Of a stretch of 64,000 nucleotides of DNA, positions 25,482 to 34,759 are shown piece after piece. The stretch comes from an uncultured Latescibacterota bacterium. Its GTDB lineage: Bacteria; Latescibacterota; UBA2968; UBA8231. A program made the position numbers and the translations under genes. The stretch covers positions 372,001-436,000 of the forward strand of contig OX638377.1 in assembly GCA_951813615.1 (NCBI GenBank), read 5' to 3'. The stretch's first letter is position 1. The number at the start of each line of letters is the position of its first letter. Under the pieces are notes generated by a model. That model was given only the letters and a program-made list of their open reading frames with translations, had not been told where the DNA came from and made no database searches.

Positions 25482-28294
25482 GAGTAGCAATTGGCATAGG
25501 ATGCTTGCTCCTCTTGCCGGCTTTCCCCTTTCCAGGGCTCAAAGCCGAGGAGTCTGGGCTTCGGTCCAGGGTGCCGACTTTTCTGCCGGCCCACTCCTTC
25601 GTCCACCGGCCCGGCCGCCCCTATGTCAACCGTGCGCAAACGGACTACGAGATCCCGGATCAGACCTTGCTGCCACCCTTTGACCGGCGCAATTACTACG
25701 GCCCGCTCGGCCATCACCTGATCTACGGGTACGACGTGTTTTCGTGGCGGGAGACGCGCGCCGACTTTCCCATTGGCCAAGCGCCCAACAGCCAACTCTT
25801 CAAGCAGAACGCGCGCTATGGGCTACTGGATCGCAATATCGTCGGTTTCGACAGTTACAACGACTGGTCTGCCCGGCTGATCATCGGCGACGAGATCCGC
25901 ACCTTTTTCACGCCCCTGACCCTCGATATGACCGGCGTCAACGGGATCCGCCTCGATGTCGACAAAGGGCCGACCCAATTCTCGCTGTTGGCTTCGCGCT
26001 TCCGCGATCCCATCTGGGTGGCCGGCACCCCGCGATCAGAAGCGCGCAACGCATCCCTGCTCACGGGCGGCCGCGGCGAGTTGCACTTAGGTGCGCTCAC
26101 CTTGGGCGCCAGTGGCGTCCACTTCAATCTCTTCGACAGCGAGCAGGGCGATTTTGCCCTCCGAGGCGATCTGCGCGGGGACCAAGTTTTGCCCAGTTTT
26201 ATCATTGCGCGCTTTGCCGACGATTCCCCTTCCGACGAGCGAGCTGGCGCTGCTATTTCCGAGGTGCGCCTGCTGATCAACGGCGAGTACCGGCCGGACA
26301 TTGCGCCCGAGTTGGTGCGCATTGACGCCCGCAATCCCACGGCCGTGGGCCTCAACAATCGGCTCACCGGCCAGTTCCAGCGGCGTCCGTACACCGACCA
26401 AGGCACGCGCTATGCCGATTTTTTCTACTTGCGCCGCCACTTGCAAGGCGAGGACGTCTCCCGCAACGTGAACCTCGGCGAACTGGCGAACTTTATTGTG
26501 CCCATTGAGGCGGACGCTGAATTGCGCGCCGATGGCTACGATGTCATTCTGGCCTTTTTCGATCTGACCGAGGAGTCTTTTGTCGAACAGGTCGAAGTGG
26601 AGGCCGTGGTGGGCAACGACTATCGGGTGGAACTGGTCGGCTTGTACGAAGCCGAACCCCAAGCCACTCAGGAACAGGCGCGCTGGCGCTTGGCCAATCT
26701 TGAATCGCTGCGCCGCGCTCCGGGCAATGTTCAAGACCTGTCCAATGCGACGCAGATCCGCCTCGACGCCGGGGCCTGGACCGGGCGCACCGTGGTCGGC
26801 GTTGACGGCTATTTTGAAAGAGGCCGCACTCGCATCCGCGGGGAATTCGCCCGCAGCATTGAGTACTTGCGCTATCCAGACGGCCGACCCGGACATCGCC
26901 CCCCGAGGGAATTCGAGGGTGTGCGCCGGTGGAACGGAGTGCGCAGCACCACCCGGGACGCCTCGTACTATCTGACCGCGGAGTGGGCCGACTCTTGGCT
27001 CGAATTGGGGGGCGAATTGTTTTCCGTGGGGCCGGATTTCACCCGCCAGTTGATCGGCGACCACGTAGCCGCGGTGCCGGGAGCCGAGATTTCCGACGGC
27101 TTTGTCGAGGACAACGACGACGACGACCGCTGGCCCGACCGGGGTCCTGGAGCACGAGGCGGCCACCACGGCGCGACCGACTACGACCCAGACGGGGTCT
27201 TCCCCGGCAACGACGAGGACAACGATGGCATTCCCGATACCAATCGCAATGGCAATGCCCTGCCCGATTACGTCGAGCCCTTTTTGCTCTTTGCGGTGGA
27301 ACCGGACGCGTACTTCTACGGCCGCGACTGGAACCACAACGGCATCGCCGATGTGCGCGAGGACGACCTAGAACCCGATTTGCCCTACCAGCAGGACCAG
27401 CAGGGCGGCCACGTCTTCGGCCGGCTGCGCCTGTTCGGCGGCTTGTCTGTCGGGGTGGGGCGGCTCAAGGCCAAGGGCATTCTTAGCGAGCGGCGCAACG
27501 AGATCGACTACGCCAGCATTGCCCTGTCGCGCCGCGATTGGCAGCAGGGCTATTTCGCCGGCGAGATTTTATTGCAGCGCGTCCACGACGACTTTGCCAA
27601 CCCGTACCAGACCTTTGAAGAAACCCTGTCGGAACCCGCTCCCGATGCCCCGTACCACAGCCCTGGTTCCCTAGTGTACGACCGCACTACGGTGGGGGAT
27701 TTGCTCGAATGGCGCGACAGCATCGACCGCCAGCACTACCTCGAAGGAGCGTGGTGGCCGCTGGCTGGCCTGCGCTTGGACGGCAATATGCGCTATGCCA
27801 TCAATCGCCAGCAGGCCGCAGTGCTGTCCGATGGTTCGGATCAGGGCGCCGACGAAATCCGCCTGCTGACCTTGATAGCGCGCGCCGCGTACCACTGGGA
27901 AGCCACGACCAACTGGCTGGTGGTCTTTCAGGGCAAGGGATTGTACCTGCGCCGTAACCGCGACAGTCTGCCGGTCGCGCTGGAGGACGAGTGGACGTTG
28001 GTCCCCATCCTCAAGGCCCAGTACCGGCTGACGCCGCGCACTGAATTTTCCTGCGGGATGCAGGGTCTGCCCTTTTTGCCGCTGAGCAAAAAAGACCGCA
28101 CCGACAACCGCAACAGTTTTACCGAGGCCGTGCGGGTCGTGCAACTGACCAATCACTCGAATTATTTCGGCTATGCGCTCTCGACCAATGTGGGCCTGCG
28201 CCTCACGCGCCGGACCTTTGACGATCCCACCCGCACCGGAGACGACCTCGACGTCACCTCCTTGTTCATGCGGGTATTTTTGGGTTTTGAATGA
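25478..28294 (+). CDS. Giant-barrel-like surface protein, paralogue 3 of 3
   Basis: A 938-residue exported protein starting within the ATGA overlap of its neighbour. A signal peptide is seen at residues 1-23. The shared blocks are YNDWSARLIIGDEIRTFFTP near residue 130 and the acidic centre at about 540-650 (VEDNDDDDRWPDRG, FPGNDEDNDGIPDTNRNGN, LPDYVEPFLLFAVEPDAYFY, NHNGIADVREDDLEPD). The C-terminus reads NYFGYALSTNVGLRLTRRTF and ends LFMRVFLGFE, which resembles the final strand of an outer-membrane beta-barrel. The three paralogues are much diverged outside these blocks, so the triplication is old. They could build a heteromeric outer-membrane pore or shell. Confidence 0.8.
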   Translation: MRVAIGIGCLLLLPAFPFPGLKAEESGLRSRVPTFLPAHSFVHRPGRPYVNRAQTDYEIPDQTLLPPFDRRNYYGPLGHHLIYGYDVFSWRETRADFPIGQAPNSQLFKQNARYGLLDRNIVGFDSYNDWSARLIIGDEIRTFFTPLTLDMTGVNGIRLDVDKGPTQFSLLASRFRDPIWVAGTPRSEARNASLLTGGRGELHLGALTLGASGVHFNLFDSEQGDFALRGDLRGDQVLPSFIIARFADDSPSDERAGAAISEVRLLINGEYRPDIAPELVRIDARNPTAVGLNNRLTGQFQRRPYTDQGTRYADFFYLRRHLQGEDVSRNVNLGELANFIVPIEADAELRADGYDVILAFFDLTEESFVEQVEVEAVVGNDYRVELVGLYEAEPQATQEQARWRLANLESLRRAPGNVQDLSNATQIRLDAGAWTGRTVVGVDGYFERGRTRIRGEFARSIEYLRYPDGRPGHRPPREFEGVRRWNGVRSTTRDASYYLTAEWADSWLELGGELFSVGPDFTRQLIGDHVAAVPGAEISDGFVEDNDDDDRWPDRGPGARGGHHGATDYDPDGVFPGNDEDNDGIPDTNRNGNALPDYVEPFLLFAVEPDAYFYGRDWNHNGIADVREDDLEPDLPYQQDQQGGHVFGRLRLFGGLSVGVGRLKAKGILSERRNEIDYASIALSRRDWQQGYFAGEILLQRVHDDFANPYQTFEETLSEPAPDAPYHSPGSLVYDRTTVGDLLEWRDSIDRQHYLEGAWWPLAGLRLDGNMRYAINRQQAAVLSDGSDQGADEIRLLTLIARAAYHWEATTNWLVVFQGKGLYLRRNRDSLPVALEDEWTLVPILKAQYRLTPRTEFSCGMQGLPFLPLSKKDRTDNRNSFTEAVRVVQLTNHSNYFGYALSTNVGLRLTRRTFDDPTRTGDDLDVTSLFMRVFLGFE

Positions 28295-28298
28295 GCCG

Positions 28299-29426
28299 AT
28301 GCTGACGAAGAAAAAAATGGGTTTCTGCGCGATCGGACTTTGGCTTTTGGCCTGCGGCTGCCATTTGCTCTATCCCCAGCAAATCGTCCAGGTCTCCCGG
28401 CTACTGCCGGGGTCTGCGGCCTCGGCCCAGTACGCTTTAGAGAGAGACGGGGCCGTCTCCTATACCATAGAAGGCCTGCGGCTTTTGGTCCGCCATTTGA
28501 GCGACCCAGACCTCAACGCCATGTTCCCCACGGAGTCGAGCCAAGGCGAGTACTCGATCAATCCCTACACCTTTGGCGACTATGTCGATCCGACGGTCGG
28601 CTATGTTCGCAATCGCTTTACTGTCTTTGAAATCGAGGTGCACAACCGCGCCTTTGCCAAAGTGGAATTCAACCCCCTCGAGGCCGTGCTGCTGACGGAC
28701 CGGGGCGGCGAATTCCTCCAGCCCTACGGCATTTTGGCGGGTTCGTCGCCGAGGAACTTTGAGTCGTACTACCGCTCCCGCCGGAGCACTAGCGGCAATG
28801 ATTTTTACCGCTTCAACATGCGTATGGGCATTGTGCGCAGCAACAACTACAACATCGACCGCAAGATTTTCAAAGGCGAGTCGTACCGGGGTTTACTCGT
28901 CTTTGATCCGCTCGCCGACGAGGTCGCGCAAGTCGCCTTGGTGCTGCGCGATTTCGTCCTCAAATTCAATCCCCACGACGCGCCGTTGGAAACGACCACC
29001 CTGCGCTTTGAGTTCAAGCGCGAGGTGCAGCGGGAACTCGTCGAGCGAGAGCGGAAGGAGTCCCAGAGCGGGCTTGTCACTTACACCCGGCTAGGCGGCC
29101 CGCTGCAGCTAGAGCACGGCGCAGCCGGGAATCCGACGCGGGCGGCCAGCGCGCTCGAGGACGAACTGCAAGACCGCCTGCTGGCCATCAACGCCTGTTT
29201 CGCCCGCGAATTCGCCGCCGGCCGCGCGGCCGCAGGGCGGATGAAAGTCCGCTTTACCATCGACCCGACTGGCGCTGTGGCAGCGGTGGAAATCGTCGAT
29301 TCGGGGGTAGTGAGCGCGGCGGTGGATGCCTGTATTCGCTCCGAGATGGAGCGGTGGACGTTTGCACCTGCAGAGAGTCGCACAATCGCCGAGTGCGACC
29401 TAGAATTTATCGACGGACGCGACTGA
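28299..29426 (+). CDS. Lipoprotein with C-terminal AgmX/PglI (TonB-C)-like domain
   Basis: A 375-residue lipoprotein, started at ATG 28299, 4 nt after the barrel gene, so that the lipobox LLAC falls at Cys19. The N-terminal domain (about 30-260) is the family domain shared with 2783-3502 and 41334-42521: DGAVSYTIEGLRLLVRHL, DLNAMFPTESSQGEYSINPY, TFGDYVDPTVGYVRNRF, GLLVFDPLADEVAQVALVL. The last 85 residues (about 290-375) read AINACFAREFAAGRAAAGRM, KVRFTIDPTGAVAAVEIVDS and ACIRSEMERWTFAP. This is the pattern of the AgmX/PglI C-terminal domain, a TonB-C relative known from myxobacterial gliding proteins. It may contact an energised periplasmic partner. Confidence 0.85.
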   Translation: MLTKKKMGFCAIGLWLLACGCHLLYPQQIVQVSRLLPGSAASAQYALERDGAVSYTIEGLRLLVRHLSDPDLNAMFPTESSQGEYSINPYTFGDYVDPTVGYVRNRFTVFEIEVHNRAFAKVEFNPLEAVLLTDRGGEFLQPYGILAGSSPRNFESYYRSRRSTSGNDFYRFNMRMGIVRSNNYNIDRKIFKGESYRGLLVFDPLADEVAQVALVLRDFVLKFNPHDAPLETTTLRFEFKREVQRELVERERKESQSGLVTYTRLGGPLQLEHGAAGNPTRAASALEDELQDRLLAINACFAREFAAGRAAAGRMKVRFTIDPTGAVAAVEIVDSGVVSAAVDACIRSEMERWTFAPAESRTIAECDLEFIDGRD

Positions 29427-31141
29427 TGATTGGAAAGCGAAATTTGTACCGCGCGCTGGGCGGCGCGGGCCTGCTGTTGGTCGGGTGCGGTGAAGAGGCT
29501 CCACCGCCCCGCAAGCCAGTGGTCTTCATCGATGTGGCCCAACAAGCCGGCCTGCATGGGCGCAATGTCTCGGGTAAGCCGCAAAAGACCTATATCATTG
29601 AGTCCAAGGGCGGCGGCGCGGGTCTGTTCGACTACGACAACGACGGCTACCTAGACGCGTACCTAATCAATGGCTCCTCCTTCGACTCCCTGCCCGATCC
29701 CCCACCCAGCAACCGGCTCTACCGCAACCGGGGCGATGGCTCGTTCGCCGAGGTCACGCGCACGGCTGGCGTGGGCGACACGGCTTGGAGCATGGGCTGC
29801 GGGGCCGCGGACTACGACAACGACGGCGACACCGATCTTTTGGCGACCAACTACGGCCCTAATCGGCTCTACCGCAATCGGGGCGATGGGACCTTTGACG
29901 AGGTGGCCCAAGCTGCGGGGGTGGCGGATCCGCGCTGGAGCACGGGCGTTGCCTGGGGAGACTACGATGTGGACGGGGATGTGGATCTGTACGTGGCCAA
30001 TTTTGTCCGCTTTAATCCAGACGAACTCGCCGAAGCCGAGCTCTATCAGTTGTGGAAGGGGATCAAGATATTCCAAGGCCCCAACGCCTATGAGGGAGAG
30101 CAGGACGCGCTCTACCGCAATCAGGGTGACGGCACCTTTGACGATGTTACCGCTCAGATCGGCGTTGACCCAGTGGCGTACAACGGGTTCCAACCCGTGT
30201 TTGTCGACAGCGACAGCGACGGGTACCTGGATCTGTACGTGGCTAACGACACCGATCCCAATCTGCTGTTGCGCAACTTGGGCAACGGGCGCTTCAAAGA
30301 TGTCTCCTTGGCCACGGGTGCCAGCCACAGTGCCGATGGCGAGGAACAAGCCGGCATGGGCGTGGCCGCGGGCGACTACGACAACGATGGCGATTTCGAC
30401 TTTTTCGTCACCCATTTCTCCGAGGATTACTACACCTTGTACCGCAGTGAAGAAGGACGCCTTTTTACCGATGTGAGCCACGCGGTGGGTGTGGGCGAAG
30501 TGAGCATGCCCTTCGTGGGTTGGGGCACGGGCTTTTTCGATCGCGACAACGACGGCGATTTGGATCTATTCGCCGCCAATGGCCACGTCTATCCGGTCCT
30601 AGACGACTACGATGTGGGCACGCGATACGCCCAGCGCAATTTTCTCTTTGACAACGACGGTACTGGATCCTTTGTCGAAATTGGTGCCCGGGCTGGCAGC
30701 GGCCTAGCCGTGGAGAAGGTGAGTCGGGGGGCGGCCTTTGGCGACTACGACAACGACGGCGACATTGATATCCTCATCCTCAATATCGACGATACGCCCA
30801 CCCTGTTGCGCAACGACGGCGGCAATCGCAATCGCTGGCTCCAGGTCTCCCTCATTGGCACCGCGAGCAATCGGGACGGCATTGGAGCCCGCATTGAGGC
30901 AGGGATCGCCGGCCGCGTCCAGATCCGCCAAATTGTCGCGGGGACCAGCTTCCTGTCGCACAGCGACATCCGCGCCCATTTCGGATTGCAACGGGCCACC
31001 AAGGTCGAGCGGCTGGTAGTGCGCTGGCCCGGCGGCCGGGTCGAGGAATTTCGCGATCTCGACGCCGATCAGTGGCTGGTGATCACCGAGGGCAAGGGGC
31101 TTGCGGTGCGCCGAACGCAGGGCAATGTTGCCGGGTTGTAA
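29426..31141 (+). CDS. FG-GAP/VCBS and UnbV/ASPIC lipoprotein
   Basis: A 571-residue lipoprotein (lipobox LLVGC, Cys21). The ATG shares its A with the TGA of the upstream gene. Seven VCBS/FG-GAP repeats with DxDxDGxxD calcium loops fill residues 60-450 (GLFDYDNDGYLDAYLING, GCGAADYDNDGDTDLLATNY, GVAWGDYDVDGDVDLYVANF, GVAAGDYDNDGDFDFFVTHF and others), giving a beta-propeller. The C-terminal 100 residues are a UnbV/ASPIC domain (GARIEAGIAGRVQIRQIVAG, HFGLQRATKVERLVVRWPGG). Such proteins are common exported proteins of Planctomycetes, Acidobacteria and related groups, of uncertain function. Here it sits in the middle of the surface-protein run. Confidence 0.93.
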   Translation: MIGKRNLYRALGGAGLLLVGCGEEAPPPRKPVVFIDVAQQAGLHGRNVSGKPQKTYIIESKGGGAGLFDYDNDGYLDAYLINGSSFDSLPDPPPSNRLYRNRGDGSFAEVTRTAGVGDTAWSMGCGAADYDNDGDTDLLATNYGPNRLYRNRGDGTFDEVAQAAGVADPRWSTGVAWGDYDVDGDVDLYVANFVRFNPDELAEAELYQLWKGIKIFQGPNAYEGEQDALYRNQGDGTFDDVTAQIGVDPVAYNGFQPVFVDSDSDGYLDLYVANDTDPNLLLRNLGNGRFKDVSLATGASHSADGEEQAGMGVAAGDYDNDGDFDFFVTHFSEDYYTLYRSEEGRLFTDVSHAVGVGEVSMPFVGWGTGFFDRDNDGDLDLFAANGHVYPVLDDYDVGTRYAQRNFLFDNDGTGSFVEIGARAGSGLAVEKVSRGAAFGDYDNDGDIDILILNIDDTPTLLRNDGGNRNRWLQVSLIGTASNRDGIGARIEAGIAGRVQIRQIVAGTSFLSHSDIRAHFGLQRATKVERLVVRWPGGRVEEFRDLDADQWLVITEGKGLAVRRTQGNVAGL

Positions 31142-31143
31142 CT

Positions 31144-31971
31144 ATGTACGCGCCTAAATTTTATAAACTCCTACTGCTCGCTCTCTTCACTTGGGGATGC
31201 GAGCCGGAAACAGCGGTGGATCAACCCGCGCTGGTGGCTGAACTACCGAATGGGACCGAGATGGCCTTTGTCTGGATTGCCCCGGGCACCTTTGTCATGG
31301 GCTCGCCCCCCACCGAACCAGGGCGGGACGACGACGAAGCACCGCAACGCGAGGTGCAAATCTCCCAGGGGTTCTACCTAGCGCAGACCGAGATCACCCA
31401 GCAACAGTGGACTGCGGTCATGGATACGCAGCCGTGGGTTGGGCTAGATTTCGTCCTCCAAGGACCGGACTATCCGGCCGCCGGCTTGTCGTGGATCGAC
31501 GTCGAGCAATTCGCCGCAGCCCTCAACGCCAGCGCTGGCGCTGAACTCTACCGCCTGCCCACGGAAGCAGAGTGGGAGTACGCCTGCCGGGCCGGTACCA
31601 CTACCCGCTGGTCTTTTGACGACGACGAGGCGCTGCTGGACGACTTTGCTTGGCACACCGGCAATACCTGGGATGTCGGACTGCGACACAGTCAGCGAGT
31701 GGCGACGAAAAAACCCAACCCTTGGGGTCTGTACGATATGCACGGCAATCTGTGGGAATGGGTGCACGACTGGTACAGTCCCGAGTACTACGGCAGTGCT
31801 CCCAAAGTGGATCCTCCCGGTCCCACAACCGGGGTACAGCGCGTTCTCCGGGGCGGTTATTTCCACAATAACGGAGCCCGTCGCCTGCGCTCGGCCAACC
31901 GCCTCAGCCAAGTGCCGCACGGGCGCTATGCTTCGGTGGGGGCGCGGCTGCTGAGGGAGGGGCCGCCATGA
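31144..31971 (+). CDS. SUMF1/FGE-type domain lipoprotein A
   Basis: A 275-residue lipoprotein (Cys19, TWGC), started at ATG 31144. The formylglycine-generating-enzyme-like fold spans residues 45-272: MAFVWIAPGTFVMGSP, FYLAQTEITQQQWTAVM, YRLPTEAEWEYACRAGTTT, NPWGLYDMHGNLWEWVHDWY, RVLRGGYFHNNGARRLRSAN. The copper-binding cysteine pair of true formylglycine-generating enzymes is absent, and the usual GFR near the end is GAR. A structural or sugar/protein-binding role is more likely than sulfatase activation. A second, only distantly similar copy lies two genes downstream. Confidence 0.88.
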   Translation: MYAPKFYKLLLLALFTWGCEPETAVDQPALVAELPNGTEMAFVWIAPGTFVMGSPPTEPGRDDDEAPQREVQISQGFYLAQTEITQQQWTAVMDTQPWVGLDFVLQGPDYPAAGLSWIDVEQFAAALNASAGAELYRLPTEAEWEYACRAGTTTRWSFDDDEALLDDFAWHTGNTWDVGLRHSQRVATKKPNPWGLYDMHGNLWEWVHDWYSPEYYGSAPKVDPPGPTTGVQRVLRGGYFHNNGARRLRSANRLSQVPHGRYASVGARLLREGPP

Positions 31972-34007
31972 GAATCTGGCTCCTCCGCCTCGCCGGGCTG
32001 GGACTGGGGTTGGTCCTCGTCGTGGTCGCAGAACTGCTGTTGCACCTGGTCCCGGCCTTGGCCCCCGAGCCTTTTCTCGTCACCTTGGCCGCGCGCGACG
32101 AGCGGCGCTTGCGCAGCATCAACCCCCTCTATGCCAAGCGCTTTTTCTTTCAGCGCTATCAAGGCAAACTCATCGGCAGCGGCCGCATGGGGGCTCAGCC
32201 CTTTTTCGAGCCGGCCCCCCGCCAGCGCTTTCGCGTGGTCTTTGCCGGTGCCTCCACGGTCCAGGGCTATCCTTACGTCCAATCCCTTGCGGCTCCGTCC
32301 TTTTTGGCGGCCATGCTGCAGGACATCTGGCCCGACAAAGAGGTCCAAGTTTTCAACTTGGGCATCACGTCAATCGCCAGTTTTGCCGTTGCTAGAGTGG
32401 TCGAAGATGCCTTGCAACTGGAGCCGGACCTAGTCGTGGTGTACACCGGCCACAACGAATTCAATGGGATCTACGGGGTTGACGAACACCATTCGCCCCT
32501 GCGCAACCGGCTGCACTACTTCCTCATGCAGAGACGGCTCACCGCCTTGGTGCGGACGGGACTGGACCATTTTCGCGGCAGCGAGGTCTCCTCTACTGCT
32601 CTGGCGCGGATTATGGCCGAACGCGGCCAAGTCGCGCTGGACAGCCCGCGACGCCGGGCCGCTCCCGAGCACCTGCGCACCAATCTGCTAAATGTGGCCG
32701 CCGCCTGTAGCAAAGCCGAGGTTCCGCTAATCCTGTGCACCTTGGCGGCTAATGAGGCTGGTTTTGCGCCCGGCGCTGGGGCCGCGCCCCCTTTAGAGGA
32801 GCATCTGGCCCAGCAGTGGCAGCAACAGGTGGCCAAGGCCGCCGAGGTTCTGGTGCTGGAGACTCCGCCCTTAGAGGCTGTCCACGGGGCGTTGGAGAAT
32901 TTGACCGCGGCGGCTCAGTTGTGGGAAAAACACGCCTATCTATGGTATCTCAGGGGCCGGGCTTTGGTCCACTTGCAGCGTCCGGCGGCGCGCCAAGCCT
33001 TTGCCAAGGCCCGCCAACTCGACACTATGCCTTGGCGGGCCCCGCGCTCTTTCAACGCGGTGATCGACAGCGTGGTGCGCCAGAGCGGGGCTGGGTTGGC
33101 CGATGTACAAGCGGCCTTTGACCGGGCTGCTCCTCCCGAGGGCGTGGGCTGGGAGTTGATGGCTGATCATCTGCATCCTTCGGTGGCGGGACAGGCCCTG
33201 TTGGCTCGCACGGTCGTCAAAGCTGTGCCGCAAGTCGTGGACGAGCCCGTCGAGCTGGAGCGCCTGCGCAGCGATGACCAGTACCGAGACCTGCTGGGCG
33301 ATTTGCCCGTCGGCCGCCTGCGGGTTTATCAAGCCATGGCCGAATTGTTCAGTCGGCCGCCCATGGACCGGTACAACGCCCACAATGCCACGCGCTACCA
33401 GCGATTGGCCAAGCAGCTATGGGAAGGACTCTCCGCGGCTGAGCAGCGCGGCGCTGAACAGTGGATGCGCCACCGGGACCAGGGGCTGCTGGCCCTGCAA
33501 GTGGCCGAGCAACTCTTTGCTGGGCGCGATTTTCCAACGGCCCGCTCGTACTACAGAGCGGCCCGCTGGGAAGCGCCCTTTACCCTGCGGGGCGATCTGT
33601 GGGCCGCGGTGCAGTGGGGACGGACCTTTGCCCTGAGCGGCGAGGCCATCTCCGGCGACCGGGCCGCGGTCCTGCAAAGCGCCCTGCAGCGCTTTCCCTT
33701 CATCGTTGGCTCTGCCCCGGCCGATCCGGGATTTGCTGCGCTGATCAAAGGCCAGCTTCACTTTCTGTTGGGGCAGTACCAGCAGGCCCTGCCGCCTCTT
33801 TTGCAGGCCCTCAAAGCGCCCCAGATTCGGCGCGAATACATCTTTGTGCTCTTCCCGGCGCTGGCGGAGACCTTGATCCACAACGACCGCTTGGAGGACG
33901 CTCGCCGCCTCGCGCGCCAGTTTGCCGTCGAAGGGCCGCATACTCAGTATTTTATTCCCCTAGTGGAAACGCTGGCAGGGGACCGCGCCCAAAGAGGGGC
34001 CTTGTGA
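31968..34007 (+). CDS. SGNH/GDSL-hydrolase and TPR fusion, membrane-anchored
   Basis: A 679-residue protein beginning in the ATGA overlap with the SUMF1 gene. One transmembrane helix (about 5-28, LAGLGLGLVLVVVAELLLHL) anchors it. An SGNH hydrolase domain follows (about 85-420), with the nucleophile block VVFAGASTVQGYP, block II NLGITSIAS, block III YTGHNEFNG and block V DHLHPS near residue 400, so Ser, Gly, Asn and Asp-x-x-His are all present. A ~100-residue helical insert breaks the domain between blocks III and V. The C-terminal 240 residues are TPR-like helices (LKGQLHFLLGQYQQALPPLL). It may be an acyl/acetyl esterase on a cell-surface glycan, recruited by its TPRs. Confidence 0.82.
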   Translation: MRIWLLRLAGLGLGLVLVVVAELLLHLVPALAPEPFLVTLAARDERRLRSINPLYAKRFFFQRYQGKLIGSGRMGAQPFFEPAPRQRFRVVFAGASTVQGYPYVQSLAAPSFLAAMLQDIWPDKEVQVFNLGITSIASFAVARVVEDALQLEPDLVVVYTGHNEFNGIYGVDEHHSPLRNRLHYFLMQRRLTALVRTGLDHFRGSEVSSTALARIMAERGQVALDSPRRRAAPEHLRTNLLNVAAACSKAEVPLILCTLAANEAGFAPGAGAAPPLEEHLAQQWQQQVAKAAEVLVLETPPLEAVHGALENLTAAAQLWEKHAYLWYLRGRALVHLQRPAARQAFAKARQLDTMPWRAPRSFNAVIDSVVRQSGAGLADVQAAFDRAAPPEGVGWELMADHLHPSVAGQALLARTVVKAVPQVVDEPVELERLRSDDQYRDLLGDLPVGRLRVYQAMAELFSRPPMDRYNAHNATRYQRLAKQLWEGLSAAEQRGAEQWMRHRDQGLLALQVAEQLFAGRDFPTARSYYRAARWEAPFTLRGDLWAAVQWGRTFALSGEAISGDRAAVLQSALQRFPFIVGSAPADPGFAALIKGQLHFLLGQYQQALPPLLQALKAPQIRREYIFVLFPALAETLIHNDRLEDARRLARQFAVEGPHTQYFIPLVETLAGDRAQRGAL

Positions 34008-34759
34008 AACGCGTAGTAGTCCTGTTGCTCAGTGTTGGTCTAAGCGCCTGCGATAAGGCCTCGGGGCCGACGGACTCTGAGGACCTGCCGGGCATGGTGA
34101 AAATCCCGGCCGGTCCCTTCATCATGGGCTCTGACTCCGGTGCCAGTGACGAGCGTCCCGCACATTCCGTGCACCTCAATGGCTTCTGGATTGACCGCCA
34201 CGAAGTGAGCACGGCCGAGTGGAATGCCTATGCCCAAGCCGTGAACCTGTCCATTCGGTCGGCCCCGGACGATCATCCGATCATTTCGGTGGGCTGGCCC
34301 GATGCCCTAGCCTATTGCCAGTGGGTCGGCAAGCGCCTGCCCACGGAGGCGGAGTGGGAAAAAGCCGCCCGGGGGACCGATGGGCGCACCTACCCCTGGG
34401 GTGAAGGCATCGATCGCACTAGGGCCAACTACGGAACGGATTTTTGCTGTGACGTCGACGCCAGCGATGGGTACTCTTTTACTTCGCCGGTTGGTCATTA
34501 CCCACAAGGAGAATCGCCCTATGGGGTCCGCGATATGGCTGGCAATGTCTGGGAGTGGGTGGCAGACTGGTATCACAGCGAGTATTATACCGGCGAACGC
34601 GTACGCAATCCCCTTGGACCGGCGGATGGAACGCTGAAAGTGGTGCGCGGGGGCTCGTGGTCCAATGCTCCCAATCTGTTGCGCGCCTCGTACCGCCGGG
34701 CCTGCAGCCCGTTCAGCGCCGATGGCAATGTCGGCTTTCGCTGCGCGGTGGACGAATGA
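34004..34759 (+). CDS. SUMF1/FGE-type domain lipoprotein B
   Basis: A 251-residue lipoprotein. GTG at 34004 overlaps the preceding TGA (GTGA) and opens the signal MKRVVVLLLSVGLSAC (Cys16); in-frame codons further upstream belong to the SGNH gene's other frame. The SUMF1 fold is complete: MVKIPAGPFIMGSDSG, FWIDRHEVSTAEWNAY, KRLPTEAEWEKAARGTDG, YPWGEG, GVRDMAGNVWEWVADWY, VVRGGSWSNAPNLLRAS, GFRCAVDE. Only one of the two cysteines expected in an active formylglycine-generating enzyme can be matched. It overlaps the next gene by ATGA. Confidence 0.88.
   Translation: MKRVVVLLLSVGLSACDKASGPTDSEDLPGMVKIPAGPFIMGSDSGASDERPAHSVHLNGFWIDRHEVSTAEWNAYAQAVNLSIRSAPDDHPIISVGWPDALAYCQWVGKRLPTEAEWEKAARGTDGRTYPWGEGIDRTRANYGTDFCCDVDASDGYSFTSPVGHYPQGESPYGVRDMAGNVWEWVADWYHSEYYTGERVRNPLGPADGTLKVVRGGSWSNAPNLLRASYRRACSPFSADGNVGFRCAVDE

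Noticed and set aside
26087..27337. 416-codon minus-strand frame opposite barrel paralogue 3
   Set aside because: Low-complexity Val/Ala/Gly-rich translation with no signal or family match; the plus strand has a conserved paralogue.
33461..34003. Extended N-terminus for SUMF1-type lipoprotein B
   Set aside because: It overlaps the SGNH/TPR gene in another frame; GTG 34004 gives a proper lipoprotein signal.
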